The position numbers and the translations under genes were made by a program. From the NCBI RefSeq assembly GCF_001298525.1, contig NZ_CP012708.1, forward strand, positions 1 through 15,605: DNA of 15,605 nt, in the 5' to 3' direction. The notes beneath the pieces were generated by a model. That model did no database searches and had not been told where the DNA came from. It saw only the letters and a list, made by a program, of their open reading frames with translations. This DNA comes from Psychrobacter urativorans. Lineage in GTDB: Bacteria; Pseudomonadota; Gammaproteobacteria; Pseudomonadales; Moraxellaceae. Of this stretch, positions 1 to 7,152 are shown in pieces; position 1 is the first letter of the stretch; each line of letters begins with the position of its first letter.

Positions 1-1649
1 CTATCGGTCAACCACGCCATTACCTACATTTTTTGGTTCTGCTACTCTGCCCTCAGCAGTGGAGCTGTATGTGAATGGGCTTAAGCAATATAGCGGCAAT
101 GTACCTGCTGGGCCATTTGAGCTTAATACGGCTCCTAGTTTCAGTGGCGCAGGCACTGCCCAGCTGGTGGTAACCGATGCCTTAGGTCAGAGTACCACGC
201 TGAATTTTTCTTTATATGATGCCCATCGGTTATTACAGCCGGGTCTTGCTGACTGGTCATTAGAGATTGGGGCGGTGCGTGAAAATTATGGCAACGAGTC
301 CTTTGGTTACGGCCGTAATATTGCTGCCAGTGGCACGTGGCGTTATGGCCTCAGTAACCGATTTAGTGCAGAAACTCATGCCGAAGTGACGAATGGTCTG
401 AGCAATGTAGGTGTTGGCGGTACGTGGCTGCTTGGTAGTGGCTGGTGGTATTTTATTTGCCTCATTAGCTGGCAGTAAAAGCCAAGATCAAGTTGGCACA
501 CAATATAGCACCAGCTACTCATGGAATAACCGCCGCTTTAATATTGGTGCGAGTGCCTTGGGTAGCAGTAATGATTACCGTGACGTGGGCTCTCAGTATG
601 GCTCTGCTCCTGCTCGCCGAAGTGAGCAAATTTCTACTGGTTATAGTACGCAGTCTTTAGGAAGTTTTGGCGTAAGTTATAATCAGGTGGCACAAGCGGA
701 GCAAAAGAGCACACAATTTGCCAGTGCCTATTGGTCTAAGTCTTTTGGTCGGCGCTTAAGAATGAGCGCCAATTACAATCATGATATCAATGACTCCGCT
801 AATAATAGCGCCTCTCTTAGCGCCTCCTTCTCAATGGATCGTAATATCTCGCTGAGCAGCAGCCTTCAACATACTGATAATAGCAGCGTCGGTGCAGCCG
901 ATATATCAAAATCTGCACCAAGTGCGGGTGGTTTGGGATGGCGAGCGCAAGCGCGGCACAGCCTAGACAACAGCGAAAATAACAAAGACAGCACAGGCGG
1001 TCTTGCTGAGCTAAATTACCTTGGACGCTACGGTCAAGCACAAGCCGGTATTAGAGGTAACGATGGTAGCTACGCAAGCTTTGCCAGTGCCAGAGGAGCA
1101 TTAGTAAAAATGGGTGGCGGACTGTTTGCTGCCCGACAAATCAACAGCGGTTTTGCGGTGGTGTCTACAGGCGATATCGCTAATGTGCCCGTTCTATTGC
1201 AAAATACCCCTATTGGCACGACCAATAGCCGTGGTCTGTTACTCGTCTCACCGCTGAACGCCTATCAAGATAACAAAATCGGCATCGACACGATGCAGCT
1301 GCCCGCTGATCTGCGGATCGATAAGGTAAGCATTGATGCCACCCCTACTGACCGCGCAGGTATCCTTGTTGCTTTTGGTATCAAACCGGTGCGTTCGGCA
1401 TCTGTTATCCTAGTAGACAGTGATAACCAATCGCTGCCGCTTGGCAGTCAAGTACGGCAGCTCAGCAATACAGACGTACCTTCGACCGTCGTTGGTTTTG
1501 ATGGTGAGGTCTATCTAGACACACTTGATGAGCATAATACTTTGGAGGTAACTACACCTTCTGATGATATTTGTACCGTTAGCTTTGATTACACTAAGCA
1601 GGGTGATGAGATTCCCCTCATCGGCCCCCTTATATGTCAGAAGGGATAA
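1..1649 (+). pseudogene. Outer-membrane usher of Csu-type pilus, C-terminal part, frameshifted
   Basis: This is the continuation of the usher that begins at 14803 and crosses the linearisation point: …TTG CAA CC joins C TAT CGG TCA in frame, giving usher-like sequence (GTNFDLQP then PLPTFFGSATLPSAVELYVNG). Ushers form a 24-strand outer-membrane barrel that receives chaperone-pilin complexes and extrudes the pilus. The first frame stays open to a TAA at 476-478. The homologous sequence then continues in another frame (GGILFASLAGSKSQ) to the TAA at 1647-1649. Dropping one base at about 443, in the local run GGCTGGTGG, restores VGVGGTWLLGSG-GILFASLAGSK and gives 816 residues, the usual size for CsuD-like ushers. 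Barrel-type alternating sequence fills most of this part, followed by a C-terminal domain (VLVDSDNQSLPLG, VGFDGEVYLD) and a Cys-containing tail. The defect may be true inactivation or a sequence error. The stop lies 2 nt before the adhesin start. Confidence 0.88.
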
Positions 1650-1651
1650 CC

Positions 1652-2689
1652 ATGAAGACACTATTTAAAATCAAGTTGCTTAAAACACCTCTGTTTCAGA
1701 GCCGATACTGCCTATTGTTGCTGCTAGTCGCCTTGTGGCTCCCGTCAAATGCACAAGCTCTTACTTGCAAAGTAGACAGCTTCGTTTCCCCTAATTTTGA
1801 ACCCATTACCCTTGCCAATGCTAACAATGCTAGTGTTGAGCAAACGCTGACTTACAGTTGTACAAATACCTCCGATGTCATTGAATGGGCATCCGTTTGT
1901 ATTGATGTCGATGGTGGTACTAATAAACCTTCCCAAGTCAATCCACGCCAAATGATTGGGCTTAATAATTCAGAATTAAAATTAAATTTCAATATGACAC
2001 TAAGTGGCATGAGTAATGCCACTTGGGGTAAACGCGACGTAGGAGGCACGGAGTTTATTGATTTCTTCAGCGTAGCCCCAGGTATCACTACACCAACCAT
2101 TAAAGAAACCATTATTAAAACCTCTTTACTCTCTAATACCGCCCCCACAGCAGATGATTACACGGCGACTTTTACAGCGGGTAATACTGCATTAACGTAC
2201 GTAACGGTTGATTCTAATATTGACACACAACAATGCTTATCAGAATCGCAGAACACGGCCCCCTTTCCATTCACTGTTCAAGCCAAAGTCATTCCTAGCT
2301 GTATAATCAACTCTGCCTCTGATATCGACTTGGGCAGTAAGCCTGCAAATTTAATCAACATTAAAGGCAATAGCGCCATCAATGTAACCTGTACCAATAA
2401 TGCAACTTACCATATCGGCTTATCCCCTTCTAATGGCAACGAAGATGGTGCCGGAGTTATGACAAAAAACCTCGGTGATAGCAATGGAGTTCCATACCAA
2501 TTGCGTTCCACTTCCGGCGATGGTGGAATGATATGGGGTAATACTGCCACCTCTGAAGACGTAGGTAATGGGGTAAAGGGAAAGGGTAGCGGTGCGCCTG
2601 AAAACCATAATGTTTATGTTACTGTACCCAGCCTCGACTTTGAGCCAGGTAACTACTCTGACACAGTCACTATCAATGTAAATTATTAA
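1652..2689 (+). CDS. Two-domain spore coat U (SCPU) tip adhesin of Csu-type pilus
   Basis: This is a 345-aa secreted protein, last gene of the pilus operon and the probable tip subunit (CsuE-like position). The ATG at 1652 is preferred over the in-frame ATG at 1634 because AAGGG at 1641-1645 lies 6 nt upstream, the usher stops at 1649, and the signal peptide then has a normal form: basic N-terminus (MKTLFKIKLLK), hydrophobic core LLLLLVALWL, cleavage after SNAQA. The N-terminal half (about residues 37-205) has paired Cys (LTCKV, YSCTN). The C-terminal half (about 208-345) is a clear spore coat protein U domain: IPSCIINSASDIDLG, VTCTNN, YHIGLSPSNGN, GVMTKN, VPYQLRS, GNYSDTVTINVNY. This half resembles the pilin at 13573. 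In Csu pili the two-domain tip subunit binds abiotic surfaces. Adhesion here is inferred from family and operon position. Confidence 0.87.
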   Translation: MKTLFKIKLLKTPLFQSRYCLLLLLVALWLPSNAQALTCKVDSFVSPNFEPITLANANNASVEQTLTYSCTNTSDVIEWASVCIDVDGGTNKPSQVNPRQMIGLNNSELKLNFNMTLSGMSNATWGKRDVGGTEFIDFFSVAPGITTPTIKETIIKTSLLSNTAPTADDYTATFTAGNTALTYVTVDSNIDTQQCLSESQNTAPFPFTVQAKVIPSCIINSASDIDLGSKPANLINIKGNSAINVTCTNNATYHIGLSPSNGNEDGAGVMTKNLGDSNGVPYQLRSTSGDGGMIWGNTATSEDVGNGVKGKGSGAPENHNVYVTVPSLDFEPGNYSDTVTINVNY

Positions 2690-2730
2690 AGATAAAGATT
2701 TATTTATTCGGTTGAAAACTATATTAGATA

Positions 2731-2746
2731 ACTACTAGCAAGTAGT
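2731..2746. repeat. Small hairpin after the pilus operon
   Basis: ACTACT-AGCA-AGTAGT is a perfect 6-bp stem with a 4-nt loop, 42 nt after the adhesin stop. It may be part of a two-part termination or mRNA 3'-end structure with the next hairpin. No T-run follows it directly. Confidence 0.35.
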
Positions 2747-2758
2747 AAATTGAGAAAG

Positions 2759-2808
2759 TATCTGAGGTAGAAGTAATTCTTGATTGTCTATATCTCAGAT
2801 AGTTTTTT
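2759..2808 (+). terminator. Probable Rho-independent terminator of the pilus operon
   Basis: TATCTGAG (2759-2766) and CTCAGATA (2794-2801) form an 8-bp stem, followed by G and six T (2803-2808). It sits about 70 nt after the adhesin stop, where an operon terminator is expected. The 27-nt loop is long, so confidence is moderate. Confidence 0.5.
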
Positions 2809-2843
2809 AAATAATATTTAAACTATGCATTGTTGTTGGGGGA

Positions 2844-2917
2844 TCAAAGGGGGCGGCGCCCTCTTTGACAGCACTTGAAAGGGAAGATGTAACGCAGTGA
2901 AATCGCCCCCTTTCAAG
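2844..2917. repeat. Cluster of interlocking GC-rich inverted repeats
   Basis: TCAAAGGGGGC (2844-2854) and GCCCTCTTTGA (2858-2868) form an imperfect 25-bp palindrome. CTTGAAAGGG (2874-2883) pairs perfectly with CCCTTTCAAG (2908-2917). AAAGGGGGCG (2846-2855) pairs perfectly with CGCCCCCTTT (2904-2913). The arms are therefore mutually exclusive alternatives. The cluster is a GC island in AT-rich DNA between the pilus terminator and the iteron-like array. It could be a strong transcription or replication barrier, or a recombination site or boundary. Its function is not known. Confidence 0.6.
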
Positions 2918-2955
2918 ACTGCTGGCTTAATAAGCCAAATTAAACTCTATCTCAC

Positions 2956-3103
2956 TGTCTATATAGGTTTGATATGTATGTCTATATACAGTATTATTTG
3001 TATGTCTATACCTAATATCAACCAATGTGTATATATAAATTATCTAATGTCTATACTGGTTTTTATCTATGTCTATACATATGACAAAAACCAGTATAGA
3101 CAT
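2956..3103 (+). repeat. Iteron-like array (TGTCTATA core) with 18-bp inverted repeat
   Basis: The core TGTCTATA occurs at 2956, 2979, 3003, 3048 and 3070, and a degenerate copy (TGTGTATA) lies at 3026. The six copies are spaced 23, 24, 23, 22 and 22 bp, about two helical turns. An inverted core (TATAGACA) lies at 3095-3102. ATGTCTATACTGGTTTTT (3047-3064) and AAAAACCAGTATAGACAT (3086-3103) form a perfect 18-bp inverted repeat around the last direct copy. Helical phasing plus a promoter-proximal palindrome is the layout of an iteron origin with an autoregulatory operator, as at 5715-5844 and 10521-10640. The gene downstream, however, is not a recognisable Rep. The array may be an origin or a cooperative operator. 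Confidence 0.75.
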
Positions 3104-3154
3104 ATAATTATTGGGGTATGATAGGTGCAATATTTAGCATAATAAGGATGGGTT

Positions 3155-3736
3155 ATGAATGAAAAGAGATATTCTAAGCGTCAGGTAAATATGATGCGTG
3201 TGAATGCATTCAGGGCTGAGGGATCGGTATCTAAAAATTTATTCATTGCCTGTATTTGCGGTGTGCATGAATTAGAGTTTGATGGGGAAGATGCTAAGAA
3301 CTACCCAGTGGATTATTATGTGTTTAAAAGAATCATAGAAGATATGCCAAACATGGAAAAGCTCTATGATCAGATAAATACTTATAGAGGCGCTCAAATA
3401 CTTAAGCTGCTTGGAACCAGTGTGGATAATAAGAAATTGAGCTTTTTAACTGCACATAAAGATCCATTTAGTACTATGTCAGCTAAGGATGTGATGAACA
3501 TCGTCAAAGCAGATTTAAAAAACTATCAGTTATTGTTGGATACATTTATTTGTCATCGGCAGCGTGTTGCAGTTAGAGAGTTGAGAGCCAAAGTTAAGAA
3601 AGAGCTGGGCATGGATAATGAGGAAATAAAGCAATATAAAATATATATGACTATTCCTGATAGCTTGCAACCTCTTGTTTATGAGTATAAAAGACGGGAA
3701 CAAGCGAAGAAGGCAGCTGTTAAGCCTGAATCCTAG
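3155..3736 (+). CDS. Unrecognised 193-aa protein downstream of an iteron-like array
   Basis: I do not recognise this family. The ATG at 3155 has a good ribosome binding site (AAGGA at 3144-3148, 6 nt spacing). The product is soluble, with no signal peptide or membrane segment, and is rich in Lys and Arg. The N-terminus (SKRQVNMMRVNAFRAEGS) and C-terminus (HRQRVAVRELRAKVKKEL; YEYKRREQAKKAAVK) are basic and probably helical. The centre is mixed (HELEFDGEDAKNYPVDYYVFKRIIEDM; FLTAHKDPFSTMSAKDVMN). It sits alone behind six phased direct repeats and an 18-bp palindrome, the position a replication initiator occupies at the two other iteron sites of this plasmid. A DNA-binding role as initiator, copy-control or partition factor, or autorepressor is inferred from context only. 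There is none of the two-winged-helix Rep_3 signature seen in the proteins at 5869 and 10688. Confidence 0.75.
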   Translation: MNEKRYSKRQVNMMRVNAFRAEGSVSKNLFIACICGVHELEFDGEDAKNYPVDYYVFKRIIEDMPNMEKLYDQINTYRGAQILKLLGTSVDNKKLSFLTAHKDPFSTMSAKDVMNIVKADLKNYQLLLDTFICHRQRVAVRELRAKVKKELGMDNEEIKQYKIYMTIPDSLQPLVYEYKRREQAKKAAVKPES

Positions 3737-3774
3737 AGACTGAGTAAGATTTTATGTAATTAAAATTTAGTAGT

Positions 3775-3792
3775 CCACTATTAGTGGTTTTC
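3775..3792 (+). terminator. Weak terminator-like hairpin
   Basis: CCACTATTAGTGG (3775-3787) is followed by four T on the + strand, 39 nt after the stop of the 193-aa gene. The stem is short (4-6 bp). It also lies just beyond the end of the minus-strand small ORF, so it may separate two convergent genes. Confidence 0.3.
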
Positions 3793-3797
3793 CTATC

Positions 3798-3932
3798 TTA
3801 GTCTATTTTAAATAGTTCATTAGCTAACATAGGAAGCTTATTAACTGGTTCTTTTGAGGTATAGGTATCCAGTAAACTCTCAATCACCGCATACAGCGAC
3901 CGAAATTTTGAAAATTTTGTTCTTGTCGCCAT
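3798..3932 (-). CDS. Possible 44-aa small protein, unrecognised
   Basis: An ATG at 3932 (minus strand) opens 44 codons ending TAA. AGG lies about 9 nt upstream of the start (…ATAGGTGCATAACG-ATG). The peptide starts MATRTKFSKFRSLYAVIES, followed by LLDTYTSKEPV and ending NELFKID. It has a basic N-terminus, no membrane segment and ordinary residue composition. It could be a small plasmid regulator or the remnant of a longer gene. Coding status rests only on ribosome binding site and composition. Confidence 0.35.
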   Translation of the reverse strand: MATRTKFSKFRSLYAVIESLLDTYTSKEPVNKLPMLANELFKID

Positions 3933-4068
3933 CGTTATGCACCTATAAAAATATTAACCCTGATTACCCGTCTTTTGTAGGGAGAATACCGTAAAATGGC
4001 ATCACTATAGGCTATTTTGCCTCACTTATGCATTAAAATAGCATCGTAATGAGGTAGTAACGCTCTTA

Positions 4069-4094
4069 TCAGCCTTTTTTGCTAAAAAAGCTGA
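4069..4094. repeat. Stem-loop (first of a cluster upstream of the MobV-like gene)
   Basis: TCAGC-C-TTTTTT-GCT-AAAAAA-GCTGA forms an 11-bp stem with a single bulge and a 3-nt loop. With the hairpins at 4099-4126 and 4137-4162 it is one of three stem-loops within 95 bp of AT-rich DNA without genes. Confidence 0.55.
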
Positions 4095-4098
4095 CGAC

Positions 4099-4133
4099 AG
4101 GTAGAAAATAACCGATTTTTCTACCTATTTTTT
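4099..4133 (+). terminator. Strong hairpin plus T-run
   Basis: AGGTAGAAAA (4099-4108) pairs perfectly with TTTTCTACCT (4117-4126) around an 8-nt loop, followed by A and six T (4128-4133). This is the form of an intrinsic terminator on the + strand. No obvious gene ends just upstream, so it may insulate the mobilisation region or be part of a structured oriT. Confidence 0.5.
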
Positions 4134-4136
4134 CTG

Positions 4137-4311
4137 GTCATTAAATTATTCAATTTAATGACTACACCATACGCACCCTAAAGGGACTGCCAAGTTGCTG
4201 ATATTGTTAGGTTTAATGAAATTAGTTATAGAAAAATTGTACACAAATTGTTTACAAAACAGACATTAGTCATTGATTTATAACGGAAAAGGATGTCTAC
4301 AATTTGTAAAC
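4137..4311. other. Candidate oriT / control region upstream of the MobV-like relaxase
   Basis: GTCATTAAAT (4137-4146) and ATTTAATGAC (4153-4162) form a perfect 10-bp hairpin with a 6-nt loop, followed at once by TACACCATACGC. GTTTACAAAACAGACAT (4250-4266) and ATGTCTACAATTTGTAAAC (4293-4311) form a second inverted repeat, matching apart from a 2-nt gap. The segment ACTACACCATA (4161-4171) recurs inverted at 4404-4414, just before the relaxase gene. MobV relaxases act at an oriT upstream of their own gene, at a nick beside a hairpin, so the layout fits. No family nic consensus is confidently recognised. Confidence 0.35.
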
Positions 4312-4461
4312 AGCGTCATCTCTAAAAAGTGAAAAATACCCCCTAAATAGCCCTTTTTCGCCTGTTTTTGCGTCAAAAATCTTACTTTTCTAATGGGTGA
4401 ATTTATGGTGTAGTAAGTACTCTTCAATGAAATTAACCCCAATTATCAGGAAAAAGTGGCG

Positions 4462-5343
4462 ATGAACTACGCAATTTTGAGGACGGCAAAATTAAAGACC
4501 ATGGGCAACATTGGTGGCAGTCTGGCACACAACTATCGAACCATAGAAACGCCCAATGCGGATCCCAACCGCACCCCTAAAAATCATCATAGCGTTGCTA
4601 CCCCTGAAGCAGTCAAAAAAGCAATACAAGATCGGCTTCCTGAAAAAAGACGCGCTGATGCGGTGCTCTGTATTGAGTATTTGATAACCGCCAGTCCTGA
4701 ATGGGAAGGCTGGGGAACTGACAAGGAAGCTGAATTTTTTGAGCGAGCAGGTCAGTGGCTCAGTGAGAAACATGGCGCAGAAAATATGGCGGGTCTAAGT
4801 ATTCATCGGGACATAAGCACACCGCAGCTGGTCGCTTATGTGGTTCCCATCGATCAAAAAGGAAAGCTGAACTGTAAAGAATTTTTAGGCGGTCGGGTTA
4901 AGTTAAGCCAGATGCAGACTGATTTTGCCAATACGGTTACTGATCTGGGGCTAACGAGGGGCAAGGAAGGCTCTACAGCCAAGCATACCAGTATCAAGGC
5001 GTATTACCACGACATCAATCACGCTAGGGATTTTAGGATCACAACCGAACCGCCTAAGCCTGAATTATTTGAAAGCAAGGCTAGCTACGGTGAGAAAGTG
5101 ATATCAGCCGTTATTGAGCAAATAGAACCGACCGTGAAGGCTGCTAACAGTATTTTGATGGACTACGAGAAGGCTAGGATTGATAAAAGCGTTGCGGAAG
5201 AGAGCTATGAGACTTTAAAAAAGCGTGTTGAGCCTTACCTGATAGCGACTAAAGGGCTAAATCAAGAGGAGATTACTAGGATAAACGAGGCAATGCAGCT
5301 AGAAAGCCGTAAAATCGCTGTAGATAAGGATAAAATTAAATAA
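4462..5343 (+). CDS. MobV/Pre-like (Mob_Pre) mobilisation protein with altered motif III
   Basis: This is a 293-aa protein of the MobV (plasmid mobilisation/recombination, Mob_Pre) relaxase family, which nicks oriT and leads the strand during transfer. N-terminal motif I is present (GNIGGSLAHNYRT, His23 within HNxR), as are the family segment VLCIEYLITASPE (about 68-80) and GKLNCKEFLGGRVKLSQMQTDFA after motif III. Motif III, normally HxDExTPHxH with metal-binding histidines, reads HRDISTPQLVAYVVP. His115 is kept, but the Glu is Ile118 and the later histidines are Gln122 and Val124. The C-terminal third is a charged, probably coiled-coil tail. At 293 residues it is shorter than typical 400-500 aa members. 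The ATG at 4462 is preferred; an in-frame GTG at 4456 is possible. It may be inactive, work in trans, or bind DNA only. Confidence 0.82.
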   Translation: MNYAILRTAKLKTMGNIGGSLAHNYRTIETPNADPNRTPKNHHSVATPEAVKKAIQDRLPEKRRADAVLCIEYLITASPEWEGWGTDKEAEFFERAGQWLSEKHGAENMAGLSIHRDISTPQLVAYVVPIDQKGKLNCKEFLGGRVKLSQMQTDFANTVTDLGLTRGKEGSTAKHTSIKAYYHDINHARDFRITTEPPKPELFESKASYGEKVISAVIEQIEPTVKAANSILMDYEKARIDKSVAEESYETLKKRVEPYLIATKGLNQEEITRINEAMQLESRKIAVDKDKIK

Positions 5344-5714
5344 GCTAGGATGGTATAAAAATAGGTTTAGACAGCGCTTAAATCTAATTCTGTGGACAAA
5401 TAGAGTAGTTTCTACAGCTCATTATCGAGGTCTAAGCAAAATAAAGTCACTAGAATGCTAAAAGTACTTGAGAACTTGAAAAATCCTGAAGTTTTGGTTG
5501 AGGTTAAAAAAATTGATGGATGATCTAGAAAGAATGGATACATTAGATAACCCCAAGAACATAAAAAAGACCAAGATATTTCGATTTAAGTGCTCTTTTT
5601 TTTAGTCTTTTATTATTTAAAAAATCAAAAAAATCCTATTTGTTATTTTTAAATAATATTTGTCATATTTCTCCAGTCCTCTCCAGCCCACTAAGAGTAT
5701 AGCTCACAGCGTTC
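5344..5714. other. AT-rich intergenic region before the first replicon
   Basis: No convincing gene is seen. It holds a DnaA-box-like TGTGGACAA (5391-5399, one mismatch to the complement of TTATCCACA) and two tiny ORFs (5455-5523, 22 aa; 5516-5605, 29 aa) without good support. A perfect AT-rich inverted repeat, ATTATTTAAAAA (5612-5623) with TTTTTAAATAAT (5646-5657), is also present. The AT-rich stretch 5595-5675, next to the iterons and with a nearby DnaA-like site, is the likely unwinding region of this origin. That is an inference from the usual layout of iteron origins. Confidence 0.45.
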
Positions 5715-5812
5715 ATAAGTACACCTTTATCTACCAATAAGTACACCTTTATCTACCAAAATTCATTTATAAGTACACCTTTATCTACCAATAAGTACAC
5801 CTTTATCTACCA
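5715..5812 (+). repeat. Iterons of replicon 1 (four identical 22-bp repeats)
   Basis: The unit ATAAGTACACC…TTTATCTACCA is repeated perfectly at 5715-5736, 5737-5758, 5769-5790 and 5791-5812. Units 1-2 and 3-4 are head-to-tail and the two pairs are separated by 10 bp. Rep_3 initiators bind iterons of this length to start and limit replication. The array ends 56 bp before the initiator gene. Confidence 0.95.
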
Positions 5813-5844
5813 TTAATACACTTTCTATGTTAGAGTGTATTAAT
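5812..5844. promoter_or_regulatory. Probable Rep operator (inverted repeat) of replicon 1
   Basis: ATTAATACACT (5812-5822) and AGTGTATTAAT (5834-5844) form a perfect 11-bp inverted repeat with an 11-nt spacer, between the last iteron and the initiator gene. In Rep_3 plasmids, Rep dimers repress their own promoter at such a palindrome. The role here is inferred from position. Confidence 0.7.
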
Positions 5845-5868
5845 ACCGTTAAAAATGAAGGAGTACTT

Positions 5869-6861
5869 ATGAATGATAAATCTTTGGTGGTAAAAGAAAA
5901 CTCTCTTATTCAGGCAAGCTATACCCTTTCACTTGTTGAGCAAAGATTGTTATTACTGGCTATCATTGTAATTAGAGAACATACCCACAAGAATGAGCTT
6001 GATTACATAGCCTTTGATAAGCCTATTGAGATTTACGCTGATGCTTATATCAAGCAGTTTGGTGTTCATAGACAGACTGCATATAAAAACCTTAAAGAAG
6101 CCAGCAAGACATTGTTTGCAAGGCAATTTAGTTATCAAGAGAAAAGACAAAAAGGAATGGCAAATGTCACTAGCCGTTGGGTGTCTGATGTTGCATATAT
6201 TGACTCTGAAGCACTTGTAGAATTGACCTTCTCTAGGGCTATAATCCCTTTAATTACAGAGCTTGAGAGTAGTTTAACCAGTTATGAGATAGGGCAAGTA
6301 AGCAATCTCACTAGTGGATACGCATTGAGATTATATGAGCTATTAATTGCATGGAAAAGCAAAGGCGTTACCCCTAAGTGGCAGCTTGAGGAATTTAGGC
6401 GGAAAATGGGAGTTGAGGAAGGTAAATACTTAAGGATGGGGCAGTTTAAAGAGAAGGTTTTAGATTTTGCGGTAGAGCAGATAAATGAATACACAGATAT
6501 AACCGTCAAATATCAGCAATACAAGAATGGGCGTAAGGTTGATGCTTTCAAATTCACTATAAAAATTGACTCAATCGAGAAAACTGTTAAACCGAATCGT
6601 GACCCTAACACGATAGACTGGATAAACAATAAAACTGACAATGAAGTCAATGCACTAAATCCTAAACAGCTTGCTAGGGCTGTGAATAGCAAGAAATTCA
6701 TGTCTGATTATGCTCACTTGGTAATGCCACAAAATCCTGCTAACAGCTCATCTAGTGCATGGATTACGCACATGGCGACTTGGCTCAAGAAAGACCCTAG
6801 CAAGTTCACCAAACGACCTATGAAAGAGTATCTTGATGACGAACAAGCAGATAGATTTTAA
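5869..6861 (+). CDS. Rep_3 (RepB/RepM-type) replication initiator of replicon 1
   Basis: This is a 330-aa plasmid initiator of the Rep_3 superfamily, which binds the iterons at 5715-5812 and opens the origin. The N-terminus is typical of Moraxellaceae Rep proteins: LVVKENSLIQASYTLSLVEQRLLLLAI. The first winged helix spans about residues 10-130 and the second about 135-250. Family signatures in the second domain include SYALRLYELLIAWKSKG-like sequence (here SGYALRLYELLIAWK), FRRKMGVEEGKYLRMGQFKEKVLDFAV-type sequence, and INEYTDITVKYQQYKNGRKV. The C-terminal tail (PNRDPNTIDW…MKEYLDDEQADRF) is divergent. The start at 5869 is chosen over the upstream codon at 5827 because AAGGAG (5858-5863) lies 5 nt before it and homology begins there. 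Expression is probably autorepressed at the palindrome 5812-5844. Confidence 0.95.
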   Translation: MNDKSLVVKENSLIQASYTLSLVEQRLLLLAIIVIREHTHKNELDYIAFDKPIEIYADAYIKQFGVHRQTAYKNLKEASKTLFARQFSYQEKRQKGMANVTSRWVSDVAYIDSEALVELTFSRAIIPLITELESSLTSYEIGQVSNLTSGYALRLYELLIAWKSKGVTPKWQLEEFRRKMGVEEGKYLRMGQFKEKVLDFAVEQINEYTDITVKYQQYKNGRKVDAFKFTIKIDSIEKTVKPNRDPNTIDWINNKTDNEVNALNPKQLARAVNSKKFMSDYAHLVMPQNPANSSSSAWITHMATWLKKDPSKFTKRPMKEYLDDEQADRF

Positions 6862-7152
6862 GAGTGAAATTACAATTTAGAAAGTATCTTGAATTTTAAG
6901 GCTTATGAGTATGTTGGATAAGTTCGGTTCCCTAGTGAGGACTTGAACCCTTGGTTATAAGCTATATATGCTAGTAGGTTGAGCTATTAAAATAACTCAA
7001 GTGTACATCTAAGTGTACACAGTGAGTATCATCTCTACGTATCGCATTAGAAACACGGTATTTAAATGGTTACTTGTGCTTGTATCGCTTTTTTCCCTCT
7101 GCAATAATGCCCACTTTTGATACATAAAATATGAATATTATAGGCGTTTTAT
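6862..7152. other. Intergenic region with one copy of an 18-bp motif
   Basis: No gene is seen. CCCTAGTGAGGACTTGAA at 6930-6947 recurs perfectly on the opposite strand at 9815-9832. In each case the motif lies upstream of a lipoprotein gene, in the same orientation relative to that gene. Flanking bases are also partly alike (GTTCGGTT before it here; GTTTCAGTA on the complementary strand near 9833-9841). On the minus strand the surrounding DNA vaguely resembles a tRNA 3' half (TTCAAGTCC), but stems do not pair well, so no tRNA is called. Confidence 0.5.

Noticed and set aside
1852..2148. 98-codon minus-strand ORF inside the adhesin gene
   Set aside because: It is a shadow of the SCPU adhesin, with no independent support.
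2897..3121. 74-codon ORF across the TGTCTATA repeats
   Set aside because: It is a translation of the iteron-like array, with no ribosome binding site and low-complexity Tyr/Ile composition. The repeat explains the open frame.
5455..5605. Two overlapping tiny ORFs (22 and 29 codons) after the MobV-like gene
   Set aside because: Overlap of stop and start looks operon-like, but both are very short, lack good ribosome binding sites, and the second runs into a T-tract.
5715..5812. CRISPR array
   Set aside because: The repeats are contiguous 22-bp units without unique spacers, followed by a Rep gene. They are iterons.
6930..7000. tRNA-like sequence on the minus strand (TTCAAGTCC and a CTTATAA loop)
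   Set aside because: T-arm and anticodon stems do not pair properly and no acceptor stem is found, so it is not a tRNA.
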